Assembly: GCA_963576725.1 (NCBI GenBank)
Contig: OY755252.1
Location: 44,245,552-44,309,551 of the forward strand
Reading direction: 5' to 3'
Source of the DNA: Azorinus chamasolen
Lineage: Eukaryota; Mollusca; Bivalvia; Cardiida; Solecurtidae
DNA length: 64,000 bases
In this document: positions 33,368 through 44,693 of the stretch, piece after piece
Position numbering within the stretch: the stretch's first letter is position 1
Layout of the letters: each line of letters begins with the position of its first letter
Translations under genes and position numbers: made by a program
The notes under the pieces: model-generated
Databases searched by the model: none
Told to the model about the DNA's origin: nothing
The model's input: only the letters and a program-made list of their open reading frames with translations

Positions 33368-36300
33368 CTGTAAGATAAGGGATATTGGTATTAGCAGACA
33401 ACATGGTCAGATTCTATTATGAGGGGAATTTCAAAAGTAATGCAACTGGGATAGTACAAAGTGTGCTTCTGATATGTTTTAATTTATTTACACGTCATAC
33501 CTTCAAGGCAGTTGCCATTACACTTTTCTTGACGACCAGTTTTACTATAGTGTCAATGACTATGTGTCGCATTTGTCTTGTCTATATATTAGCATGAAAT
33601 GAATACAGTTTGTACACATGCAAATATTATATGTCCATGAAGTAATGGATTTCTCGTTAAATTAGTCACATAATATTATGCGAATCCCATGCACAGCAAG
33701 GCACCACCTTGAAGTTGCATTACTTCTCAATTATCCCCCATACTACCTCGTGCAGGGTTTAGCTGAACAACATAAAACATTCTCAAAAATTAAGCTCTCA
33801 CACGTATTTAGATGAATGTCCAAAGTACATGTACCGTTAGAAGTGTTTTTTACCCATTTCAGTCAGTTAAACGCTTTATCACGACTTTGAAAACAGAGTG
33901 GACCCGGATTAAACTACTCCTGTAGATGCCATGTGATCAGGGGTTGCTCTGTTTATTTATCGCCTTACAGACGATAGAGAAAACATCCTTCAGTGTATTC
34001 CTGTTAAAGCAGGTGACATAACAAAAGAACTCCTTAACCTTTTCAGATCAATTTACAATAATTTTCATTGGTCTCTAAACAGGATCAAACATTAAAAAGT
34101 TCATTATACATTGAAAGAGCATCTACTTGCAGATTATTTATTTAATCCTTTCCCTGTTCAGTATTCTTAAAAGAAATAACGACAGCATGGTTATTTATTA
34201 GCTCAATATTTATACTGTAATCTTATAAAAAAATTGCTTTGACAAAAGCTGTAGAATCAACTCTTTATCATGTCAAAAGAAAATAGAGAAGACCCTGATC
34301 AGACTGCTCCTAAACGAGCCATCTGATCAGAGTCTACTTTATATGGCAATGAAATGGCATTTATAAGAAGGAAAGGGTTAACCCTTTCAATACTCAGTTT
34401 TCACATGGACTATTCTAACACTGAAACAGACCAAGCTTATCATAAATATTCAGGGGGTTTTAGCTCACAAAGTGTTCAGTAGGTGTCTGTCGTCCGTCGG
34501 CGCCAATTCAAACTGACCATGATTTACTGGGAGACCACACTCAAGATTTAAAATATAGAAATATGCAGCTGCAATATTTTTCGCTGTGCTCGCTTAGCTT
34601 CATTAATGCCCAAGAACTATTTGAGATTTGATGTGTTGTTAATATTATGCAGGTCATTTGCAGGTCATTTGCTGTCCATCACAATATACTCCAAATACCC
34701 ACTGCACATTGAGCAATTAAAGTCTGCAATTAATGTCGTCTGCTGCAAAAAAATGTTTTTTCCATATCTTTTCAAAAACAAATGTCAGAGTGGAAAATAA
34801 TCGGCAAAACGCAGACGACTTGAACGGAAAAGGCCGATACTAAGTTCAAATTGACAATCTTCATAATATTGATTGAGCAAGTTTTATGATATAATTGAAA
34901 CTATGGGTTCATTGTAGGGACGTCCTCTTTAAGGGAGTTTGTGTGTGCCTTTGGTTATTCCTGCATTGATCATTCATGTAGATTTTAAGTCTACTATGTT
35001 AATATTATTGAAAACTTTCAGTGTAGATTGCTAATGACCTTTGCAATGAGCCTCTAATGTCCTTTGAAAAATGGTGTGCACTCAGATAAGATGTCTCTCA
35101 GCTATATGACACACTCCATCAATACATTTAGGATAAAATAGCCACTGGTTAAGCAACCAAACTGATTTGAACACGCCACTATAATCCATCAAACACCAGC
35201 AAGCGAGATTTTACGCAAGCGTACAATGGCTGCGGCTGCATAAAACCTGTTTAAGCAGGATAGAAAATTAAAACATAGAGCAATATCATTCTTTAGGAAT
35301 TTTCATAATGCAAGGACATGCAAAGTTCTGACAAAGACGACCAACTGACTTCTCTAACAAGCATTTGTTCCTCTGAAAAGGTACGTATGGGTGTTTTGTT
35401 CCAGCTACTTTGGTTTTTAGCTTTTATAATAACCTTTACAAAACGCCTGGATCCAGTCTGGATCCAGACGAGATGCAAAGTAACTTTGTATTTCATCATG
35501 GTCCAAATTGTTCACCCTACCTCTACATTGTTTACATAACGGCTTTTTTCGGAAGTGGTCGGGGAGACGAGATGAGCGCGAATTGATACGAAACATAAAC
35601 CCGACCCGAATAAACCTGAAACATCGGAGAATAAAATCGGGATCGTCGATATCAAACACAATGATATTTTGTCATTTTCAAAGTTTATTCAATAGGTTTT
35701 CTTGCGACAAACTACTTTTCAACGTATAAACATGTGAGTTTTGTATATGTGAGTGTGAGTTTTGTATATTTTAGGTATTTTGGAAACGCTTCGAATATAG
35801 GGACTTCATCTTTAAGAGTTCCTGCATTACTTGAATTAGTCTTGCATTAACTTATCAATTCTCAATGTGGCTGATTAACCATTTCCCTAATATAAAAGCC
35901 TTTTCGCGCCTTTCTAAACAGAATAGACCGAGACCAGGTGGCTCCTGTAAGAGCCGTCTAATCAGGGTACTCTCTGTTTGCGTATGGTATAAAAAGTACA
36001 TGGTAGTATTGAAGACAATGCCATAGTCCCCCACCGGTTAAACATTTGTGAAGTTTTCTAAGTCTAAGTGCTGTATTTCCATATGAAAAATCAACATAGC
36101 ATCAACACCTGATCTATAGCTATAATAACATTACAACAAAGCTAAATACCAAATACCAGTTCAATATCTATAAGGGTTTAGAAACAAAAAGAAAACTGGG
36201 AAGCTGCAAAGGGGGAGACACGGTGTTTCAGACCAAATGCCTAATTGTTTCAGCATAAACAAGCCTAGAAATATTTTACGAAACGTTTTGTCATTATATA

Positions 36301-36789
36301 AACAATCAACAAAGTTCCAAGTGTGGGCAAACGGTAAGTAGATGAAAGTAGAAATACGGTGCAACTCATTATGATTACGCTACAGACCAAATATCAAAGC
36401 ATTCCAGTATACCAAAGCCAAGAAAGCTATGACAATTTATTTTGTCATTAAACATGTTTAATCATCAGAATTCAATCAATGTGTCAGCAAACTGGAAGTA
36501 AAATAAACGACTGGCCTTAAAAGGGGATACATGGTACGTCACACTATGATTATGCTTCAGACCAATTATCAAATCATCCAAACCAATAAATCTTTACGAA
36601 CATTTTACAAGACAGAGGTACACACGTACAGCCGTACATATAGTTGGACAAGGGTAAAACTTGATGCCCCCGATGCCTAAAGGCGGGGCCATAAAATACG
36701 GAAGCCTAAACTTTCGTCTTAGTGCTGATTTTTTATGACAAATCAACGTAGGGTAACACAATTCAAACAATCTTTTAATTCATTATAAC
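33368..36789 (-). other. Intron 2, first part: palindromic MITEs
   Basis: No coding exon is seen. Hairpin-family copies lie at 33866-33960, 34142-34381 (TTAA to TTAA, ends TTAATCCTTTCCCTG / GGAAAGGGTTAA, core agactgctcctaaacgagcc) and 35875-35990 (starts TTAACCATTTCCCTAATATA). Small ORFs at 35293-35729 are chance frames around gtctggatccagac-type palindromes. Confidence 0.5.
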
Positions 36790-37740
36790 AAAACTACATA
36801 CCAACAAGATCTAATTGTAACATAATATGTTACAGAATGTCCCCAAATCGAAACTGATAACTGTCATTTATGAACAAAATATAAAGATTTCAACCAATCA
36901 CAAGCCATCACTGAGTTACCATGGTAACCAACTCTTTTGAAACATTTGTCATTAAGGTTGGGGTACCTATATTACCCTACTGACCAATTGTCCGAAAAAT
37001 CTGAGGTAAAGTGTGACAAATTAGAGTACAGCACACCATTACCATGGCAACAAATTCTCTCAAAACAACTTGATTGAGTTAAATTTTTGGAGTACCCAAA
37101 TACCTCTACATGCCAATGTTCAGCAAAATCGAACAATATCAAATTCGTCAAAAACGAACTAAATTTCGACCAATCATAGCCACATTCAGTTACCATGGCA
37201 ACCTAGTCTTTCTAAAGACCTACCAATAAATTCGAAGTGCCAAAATATACCTAAATGCCGATTGTCAGCAAAATTGAACAATATCTAAATTTCGACCAAT
37301 CAGACGCCACCACTCAGGTGCAACCAGCTATTTCTTGACCAATCAATTCAAAGTCCCAACATTTCCCGACAACATAGAACACTATCTAAATTCATAAAAC
37401 ATATCTAAATTTCGACCAATCGGAGCCACCATTCAGTTGGGTTTTTTTTTTGGAAATACCTACCAATCAATTCAGAGGGCCAAAATATCCCGACATACCA
37501 ATTTTCAACAACATCAAACAATATCTAAATTTGTCGGAAAAGATCCAACGTTCGACCAATTAGAGTCACTATTTAGTTATTATGAAAACCAATACATGTG
37601 TAACACCTACCAATCGATCTGGAATACTTAAATATGCCATGATAGCATCTTTCAGCAAAATCAAAAGATATATCTCTTCGCCAAACAATATCTACATTTC
37701 GACCAATCAGAGCCCACCATTTGTTTGCAATGATGATTTT
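36790..37740. repeat. Degenerate tandem repeat, ~120-145-bp units
   Basis: The motif cgaccaatcagagccacca recurs near 36893 (variant), 37167, 37297, 37415, 37555 and 37699, with atctaaatttcgacc, gccaaaatatcc and ttaccatggcaacc in between. Unit length is irregular. Confidence 0.75.
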
Positions 37741-39050
37741 AAAATCTCTTATAGGGTTTAGTAAAAAAGTCCGAAAAGTCCAACATCAATGCACGCATTT
37801 ACAAAAACAGAGTGGACCCATATCATATTGGTAAGGTGAGCCATCTGCTCTGGGTCTAGTCTGTTTGTAAATGCGTGAAGATATGTTTATATAAGGGAAT
37901 GGGTTAATTTTTTCCCTCATGGAAAAGCTTTTTCACCCCTTTGCAAACATAGTACATCCAGATTAGATGGTTCCTCTAGGGTCTGCTCTGTTTGCTTTTG
38001 ACATTATATTGATCTGATCCTATAGTTTTTGCAGCAGCAAATAATTCCCTTAAACATTTTCTTCAATGAAGGGTGATAATACCCTAATTACCCCAGGTAA
38101 ACTGATTACACCTTTCTGATGGCTTTAAATTAGACTGACATAGTATTGGATACTGCAGACACTCCTGATGGAACTGCCCCTGAAGGACCACTTGAGCTGG
38201 GTCTGCACTATTTGCCTCAGTTTGTCTGTGCGATGTTTAAGGGTTATTAGGATAGTATACTTTTAAAGCAGACACTATTTCTAATTTAATATACCTACAG
38301 ATCAAGATAAGATGCATAAATTATATCATTTTAAAGCATAACTTCATTACTTCTCCATCAAACCCAATGTTGAGACCACTCTTTAGAATCGTCTCTTCGA
38401 TGTGATCCTATAGAGTGGTTACAACATAGGGTTTGGTAGAGAAAGGACTATTTTGTAGTTGAGTACGCATCTTTATCTGTTGTCCTATATTTAGCATGCT
38501 GAAGGAAACGATATGTCCTAGATTTACAGTTTTATAACATGTTTTGACTTGTGGTTCTTTATCGGAATTGTAATCTGAGTTAGAAGTCGTACAGATAATA
38601 GTGTATTTAACCACCATTATCTTCTCTATTCAAATACAAAGATTGCCATCTAGTAAAATTGGCATCTGTTTACTTTTAAGGCAGATCTTTCTTTCATTTT
38701 TTTTAAATGTACTTATCATGTCAGACAGCTCAGATTCAAATGGGATTGGAACTTCATCTGTATCAAAACTGTTTACTACAGATCATTATTTCACCTGTAA
38801 TACACTTAAGAGTGAATGCTGAGGTTTATCAGTACAACATAAATCTAAATGTTGTATGCCATGATTATCAGCTAAACCTAGAGTTAAACCTGTCAATTGA
38901 CCATAAAAACTAACCCTAAAAATTTAATACAGTTCCCTGCTTAATGCTGGACAAAAGTAATACAGAAATCACTCATTGGGAAAAGGAGCTTTCTGTATTA
39001 TGTTGCCTTGCATTAATCAGCCATCTGCTTCTTTCAAATATTTCAGTTTG
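37741..39050 (-). other. Intron 2, middle: MITE fragments
   Basis: Hairpin-family remnants near 37800-37905, 37920-37990 and 38160-38215, and a family C fragment near 38930-39030 (ctgcttaatgctggacaaaag ... cttgcattaatcagcc). No exon is seen. Confidence 0.45.
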
Positions 39051-39263
39051 TTAACCCTTTCCCTCATATAAACGTGTTTTCACGCGTTTGCAAACATAGT
39101 AGACCCAGATCAGATGGCTCTAATAAAATTGGATTGATCTGTTTCTATACTTCGTAAAATGGCAACAATGTTCCACCTTCCATATTTCAATATAACTATT
39201 TTGTCAATGAATATTCATTAGGCTATTGAAATTTGTAATAAACATAGAACAGGGAAAGGGTTC
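39051..39263. mobile_element. Family A MITE
   Basis: Starts TTAACCCTTTCCCTCATATA, ends ACAGGGAAAGGGTTC; the core is partly deleted (agacccagatcagatggctc without a full partner). Confidence 0.6.
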
Positions 39264-39389
39264 AAAATGTTAGCATAAACATAACAAGAGTGCCAGTGCC
39301 ACAATATACGCCCGTCGATGTTTTGTTCAACAAAAACTGGGGTTAACGTATTTGCTAAATTCAAATTCTAAGTCCAATTTTGCGACCAA

Positions 39390-40250
39390 GTTTCAAGTTT
39401 GTAAATAGGCATACAAAACACCTTCACCAAAAATTCTAAATTAAAAACTGCCATAATTGTGTCTAAGTGCTTGAGTTATTTTGTATTTACTCTTGCCTAC
39501 AGATGAAGCTTCTGATAGTGAACAAATGTTTCAAGTTTAAAAGCTTTATCTGAAAGGGTTATGTAAATAAGTGGACTTTAACCAAAACCGTAACCAAAAA
39601 TTCCAAGCTGAAAAGCGTCATAATTATGTCAAATTGTTAGACAGAGTTATGTACTCTTGCCTACAGGTGAAGATTGTGATGGTGAACAAGTGTTGCAAGT
39701 TTAAAAGCTAAATCTGAAAAGGTTATGCAAAAAGTGGACTTGAGCCAAAACCTTAACCAAAATGTCTCAGTTAAAAGGAGGCATAATTCTGTCAAAATGT
39801 TCGACAGAGTTATGTACTCTTTCCTACAGGTGAAACTTGTAATGGTGAACAAGTGTTCCAAAGTTAAAAGCTTTATCGCAAAGGGTTATATAAATAAATG
39901 GACTTTAATCGAAACCTTTATCAAAAATTCTAAGTTAAAAAGGGGCATAATTCTGTCAAAATGCTTGACAGAGTTATGTACTCTTGTCTACAGGTGAAGT
40001 TTGTGATGGTGAACAAGTGTTCCAAGTTTAAAAGCTTCATCTCAAAGGATTATGTAAATAAATGGACTTTAACCAAGCCTTAACCAAAAATTCTAAGTTA
40101 AAAAACCCGGCATAATTCTGTCAAGATGCTTGACAGAGTTATTTACTCTTGCCTACAGGTGAAGGTTGTGACGGTGAACAAGTGTTCAAAGTTTCAAAAG
40201 ATTTATCACAAAGTGTTATGCAAATAAGTGGACTTGTTCCACATAAATTG
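39390..40250. repeat. Tandem repeat, ~164-bp unit, about five copies
   Basis: The anchor ctacaggtgaag recurs at 39497, 39661, 39824, 39988 and 40153, spacings 163-165. The unit includes gacagagttatgtactcttg, gatggtgaacaagtgtt and aaaagctttatct. Frames inside it (39725-39997) are not genes. Confidence 0.9.
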
Positions 40251-40254
40251 AGGT

Positions 40255-40640
40255 TAACATTTTTGCTTAACGCAAATGCTAAACGCAAATTCTAAGTCTA
40301 ATTAAGCGACCTTGACCTTGGATAAACGAGCCGGGACTTGGCAAGCTACTGTAGCATGTCTAGATAAACATTGTGGTTAAACTTTGGGAAAGATCCACGA
40401 AGCGGAACTTCAGTTAGAGTTGTTACAGACAAACAGACTGGTTAACAGTTTTGCTAAACGCAAATTCTAAGTCCAATTGTGTGACCTTGACCTTAGATAA
40501 ACAAACCGGGACTTGGCAGGCTACTGTATCATGTCTAGATAAACATTGTGTTAAAATTTGAGAAGGATCCACCAAGCGGAACTTGAGTAAGAGATGTTAC
40601 AGACGGACAGACGGACGGACAGCGCCATTCCTTAATACGT
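40255..40640. repeat. Two-copy repeat with gaccttgacctt motif
   Basis: Two ~175-bp copies: ctaagtctaattaagcgacc at about 40290 and ctaagtccaattgtgtgacc at about 40467, each followed by gataaac, cgggacttggca and ctactgta...catgtctagataaacattg, ending in gacagacggacggacagcgcc. Confidence 0.75.
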
Positions 40641-42048
40641 CCAAAAATGGCACTACAGCAATCATCTTGGACCAGAACTGAAGATCATACGTTTTTGGCA
40701 GAGACACTTTACACTGGTGAATAATCTATTGGTTACATTTAAAACAAGTGTGCAATGATAAGCGTGAGTTGAACCAAGGTATGTGTAAACAAGTACATTG
40801 TAAAATTGATTTGACATGCACTTAAACTTCCTGGTTAGTTTAGCACTTAATCTACCAATGTCTCTAAAGTGAACTAATGCATAATAAGGAGAAGTGTTTG
40901 ATGCCAGGCTAGCTCTACAGAACAAGTCATTACGGTAAAGCATGACCCTTGGAATGCCTGTCATTTGCAAACAGTGTAAACCAATCTCAAATAGCTTGTA
41001 TAGGAACCCTCTGATCAGGGTCTGTACTGTCTGACATTCAAAATCCTCTTGCAAATTATACCCATTACATCTACAGTCAAACAATGATGGTCATTTCTGT
41101 ATTTATCAAAATGTTTTGTGAAACACTACGCCCCCGATATCACCGTTGACCTTGATGAATGATATTGACCTTACTAGGCCATCCCCAAACATACAAACCA
41201 ACCAACAGATAGGAAAACACAGCAAAAAATCATGTCCCACATTTGAATAGGAGGTGGGGGGTATAAATAAAATTTGTGGCCTTCAAAGGGTTAAAATTTG
41301 CACTACTACTGGGTCCATGCTAATAAAACTTTTAGTTGAGTCTGAGTACGTTTTCAAGCTTTTGATTGGTCAGATTTGAGCCTCTGGCTCAAATCTGACC
41401 AATCAAAAGCTTGAGAACTCAAATCTGACCAATCAAAAGCTTGAGAACGAAACTCAGACTCAACTAAAAGCTTTATAAGCATGGACCCAGATCATGCCAT
41501 AATTAGGAAAATGAAAATATGTTGGACACCTAACTAGTATTAATTAGATGAACTATTTATATTGGCACAATGGTATGTAAATATTTGGCCACAGAAGAAA
41601 CAGCATAATCAGATTTATATTATTTCATAAATAAATAGAGCAGACCCTGATCTGACAGCTTACTTTTTATAATGGCATAATAAAAAAAAGTTTTGGTATT
41701 GTAAGAAATCTTCATAATTCTATCAGCAAACAGGGCAGACCTTGATCAGACATACAAGAAACATCTAATCTATATCAAGAAAACGGCTAATTATTTCATT
41801 TCAACAAGTAAATTTGTAATTACGATTGCAAACAATTAGGATCTAGATGGTGATCAAAATTGACATCTAATCAGGATCCAGACTGCTTAATACTGTAAAT
41901 GTGTTTTTTTAAACAAAAAGGGAGAACATTTTCAAAACTGAAATTAAAGCATCCTAGCTTCTTATGCCACAATAACAACTCCGTCTCTGATCAAATTCCA
42001 GTTTTTGCTACTGTAATCATAATTTTAGACAGAGGGGAGAAAATGTAC
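40641..42048 (-). other. Intron 2, last part upstream of family B cluster
   Basis: Hairpin-family remnants near 40970-41035 and 41640-41750 and the long inverted repeat at 41311-41488. The minus-strand frame 40662-41084 has no recognisable domain and is not needed for the gene. Confidence 0.45.
41311..41488. repeat. Inverted repeat (hairpin) with one arm internally duplicated
   Basis: Left arm 41311-41382 (gggtccatgctaataaaact ... gatttgagcc) and right arm 41386-41488 around a 3-base loop. The right arm carries an extra tandem copy of ctcaaatctgaccaatcaaa...gagaa (about 30 bp). Confidence 0.9.
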
Positions 42049-42252
42049 TTAACCCTCTCCTCCATAGGCTAGTTTTCGATCCAGCCACTTTTGATGCATC
42101 TACCGAGAAGGAGCATTAACTAGAGAAAAGAAAAGTTTTAGAATTTTGTAATTTGAAACCATTGTGATAAATAGGGTATTTGCCCCTATATTTATCACAA
42201 TGATCTCAACAGGTGACTTATACAGAGGCCTTGAAAGGCAGGAAAGGGTTCA
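42049..42252. mobile_element. Family B MITE
   Basis: TTAACCCTCTCCTCCATAGG at the left, GGAAAGGGTTC at the right, with accattgtgataaatagggt and its inverted partner tttatcacaatgatctc. Confidence 0.6.
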
Positions 42253-42523
42253 GAATTTGTAAAGATAACACCGCATACAAAATCTTTATTAGATGGGACT
42301 TCAGTAGCAGAATTGCTATTTAACCATATACCAGGTAGATGAATATTCATGTACGGCCTAATAACTGTAATTCTGTATGAATATTAATAAGCTGGGTTCT
42401 ATAATTGCATTCTGAATGAGGGGAAATTTTATCTAATTAATATTTATGTCGTCATTATTTCTTACACGAATATGTATGGAGTAAGGTATTAAATGTATCT
42501 ATAGCAGGGTTTAGATCTAATAC

Positions 42524-42692
42524 CTTCACAAGTCCAGTCTGGAAGTGGATCAATCAAAGTTTGCTGGTTGTGGTCATTATGATGTCTCCCTACATAGTTT
42601 GCCCTGAACCGATCCCTATCCTCAGTTGGCTGCAGTAAGTATGCCCAACCAGGCTGCAAATGATACACATAATACTTCACGGCTGCAAAGGA
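42524..42692 (-). CDS. IAP-type protein, coding exon 2 (inter-BIR linker)
   Basis: A 169-nt exon between acceptor CAATCCCAG| and donor GAAG|GTATTAG, phase 0 in, phase 1 out. It encodes SFAAVKYYVYHLQPGWAYLL, then TEDRDRFRANYVGRHH and LIDPLPDWTCE. I recognise no domain, but the Tyr/Trp-rich, folded-looking sequence differs from the low-complexity flanks. An alternative acceptor nine bases inside (TTTGCAG|) would break the frame with exon 1. A family B MITE ends only about 10 bp upstream of the chosen acceptor. The call rests on phase agreement with both neighbours and continuous coding character. Confidence 0.78.
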
Positions 42693-42702
42693 CTGGGATT
42701 GT

Positions 42703-42913
42703 TTAACCTATTCCCTTATATGCTTTTACAGACACAGACCTTTTCAATAAATCTACAGAAAAGGAGAAATTAGAAGAGAAAAGAAACTTATGTAGTTTTA
42801 AAAGCATTATGATAAATAGAGCATTTCTACCTTATAGAGCAAATGCTCTATTTATCGCAATGGCTTCACGAAAGCGTCTTTCACAGAACCGCCAATATGA
42901 GGGAATAAGTTAA
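42703..42913. mobile_element. Family B MITE abutting the exon 2 acceptor
   Basis: 211 bp, TTAA at 42703-42706 and 42910-42913, ends TTAACCTATTCCCTTATATG / GAGGGAATAAGTTAA, core tagagcaaatgctctatttatc. The left TTAA is about 10 bp from the exon. Confidence 0.78.
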
Positions 42914-43061
42914 GAATGAAAATATCAGTAACGTATGCTAAATTTACTATTAACATGAAAGGAAACTGTGCAAAAAGTACAAAATAATACAAAAGGCGTG
43001 TCATTTGCTGACAGAAGTGTAAAGAAAACAGTTTGAGAGACACATTATGAAGAAGTGCTCC

Positions 43062-43263
43062 TTAACCCATTACCTTTTAAGTTACATTTAGACCTAATAA
43101 AACTACTGAAAAGGAGCATGTACCAGAGAAAAGAAATAGTTTAGAATTGTGTTGTTTTGAAACCATTGTGATAAATAGAGCATTTGCTCTATTTATCACA
43201 ATGGTTTCAAAAATTGACTTTTACTTGGTTGCCAGAAAGCATCAATTTGTGGGAATGGGTTAC
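43062..43263. mobile_element. Family B MITE
   Basis: TTAACCCATTACCTTTTAAG at the left, GGGAATGGGTTAC at the right, core gataaatagagcatttgctc and its complement. Confidence 0.7.
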
Positions 43264-43284
43264 GAATGAAAATGTCAGACAGAA

Positions 43285-43475
43285 TGGATTAATTACTAAT
43301 AATGATACCATTGTGAAAAAGGAGTATTTGCTCCTATGGAGCGAATGGTCTATTTATCACAATGGTTTCAAAACTACTCAAACAGTTCTAACTGTGTTCT
43401 TTTTAAGTAAAGGCTCCTCTTCAGTAGATTTGTTCAGAAAGATTGGGTCTAAAATAGCTTATGAGGGAATGGGTT
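43285..43475. mobile_element. Family B MITE, partial
   Basis: Core ttgtgaaaaaggagtatttg / gaatggtctatttatcacaatgg and right end ATGAGGGAATGGGTTTA; the left end is altered. A plus-strand ORF (43184-43546) running through this and the previous copy is spurious. Confidence 0.6.
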
Positions 43476-44383
43476 TACTAGGTACACTCTTGACTTGTAA
43501 ATCATTCAAGCCTAGACCAGACATTCTGTCAGGCATGGCATCCTGAATAGGATCTACACTGTTAGACACACATAAATTTTGATGATGCTATCACACTTGA
43601 CAAATAGTACATTCTGGCCAGATCCTGAATCAGACACGTCATGCAAGCTGAGTCTATTTTCAAATAGTTGTCTCGTTGCTGTGCTTATACATGTACTCCC
43701 AAATATAGTGATGACTAATAATATATATTGTTTGTTCTAAACCGTTTCCCTAATGAACAGTTATGCATGATATGGTCAATTCATGAACATCCATTAACTC
43801 ACTTTTTTATACCGTAAACTTTACAATGGAATGTTTTACTTTTACAAAACAAAATGAACTATCAGGTCTATATAATTACATAAGCGAACAACATACCCTG
43901 GTTAGATGGTTCCAATAAGATCTTCTGATCTGGGTCTACTGTGTTTGCAAATGCGTGAAAAGGCTTTAATATGAGAGAAATGGAAGATTTACAGTGACAA
44001 CCTTCTCTGCTGCCTACATTTTATTTACTAACATGGTACGAGCTAGACAACAGAGTTAAGTGTAAACACTGTGACCAAATCACATATGAACACAGGCATT
44101 TTTGGCTATAGAAGAAGCGGTTAAATCATGTGTACAACATAGCCAACACCGGCCAGATCATTGTTACAGGAACCATCTATATCAGAGCTACAGATAAAGG
44201 TGCGGACCCAAATACTAAAATTGTCATTTATCTACCAAACCCTATACTGTGACCACTGATTAGAATCGTCTCAAAAAAGGACGATTTTAAAGAGTGGTCA
44301 AATTATTAGGTTATGTAAAGAAACAAAGGAAATATTCTTGAAACAATTAAATTTACGTATCCTATCTGGTCCGCTGGTCACTA
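43476..44383 (-). other. Intron 1, MITE remnants
   Basis: Hairpin-family pieces near 43890-43945 and a short inverted pair around 44240-44300 (gaccactgattagaatcgtc and gacgattttaaagagtggtc). No exon is seen. Confidence 0.45.
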
Positions 44384-44641
44384 TTAACCCTTCGCTTGCT
44401 GAATTTAAAATACATTTCTCCTTCTTTACCCATGCCCTGTTATATAATTACATATATCTTCACTGTGTACACGTATTTCGCTGTGCAATCACTGCTGTGG
44501 AGTGCATTGGTTGCACAATCAATTTGTAAATAGTGCAGATCCTGATGAGACAGCTCCTGCAGTAGCTGTCTCATCTGGGTCTTCACTATTTACAGGTACG
44601 TATATTGACGCGAATAGCAAGCGAATGTTTACGGGGGTTAA
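44384..44641. mobile_element. TTAA-flanked MITE, CTTCGCTTGCT-ended subfamily, copy 2
   Basis: 258 bp, near-identical along its length to 14720-14969 (for example ctgctgtggagtgcattggt versus ctgctgtggagtgcactggt). Its right end has an extra few bases (gcgaatgtttacgggggttaa). It lies 52 bp downstream of the exon 1 donor, inside intron 1. Confidence 0.82.
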
Positions 44642-44693
44642 GTAATGAGTTAAGATCTGCTGTCAGAGGAAACATCGCACATTAAACACTCAC

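Noticed and set aside
39390..40250. CRISPR-like array
   Set aside because: Whole 164-bp units are conserved with no unique spacers, in a eukaryotic genome; it is a satellite.
43184..43546. 120-codon plus-strand ORF
   Set aside because: Built from two adjacent family B MITE copies; no protein features.
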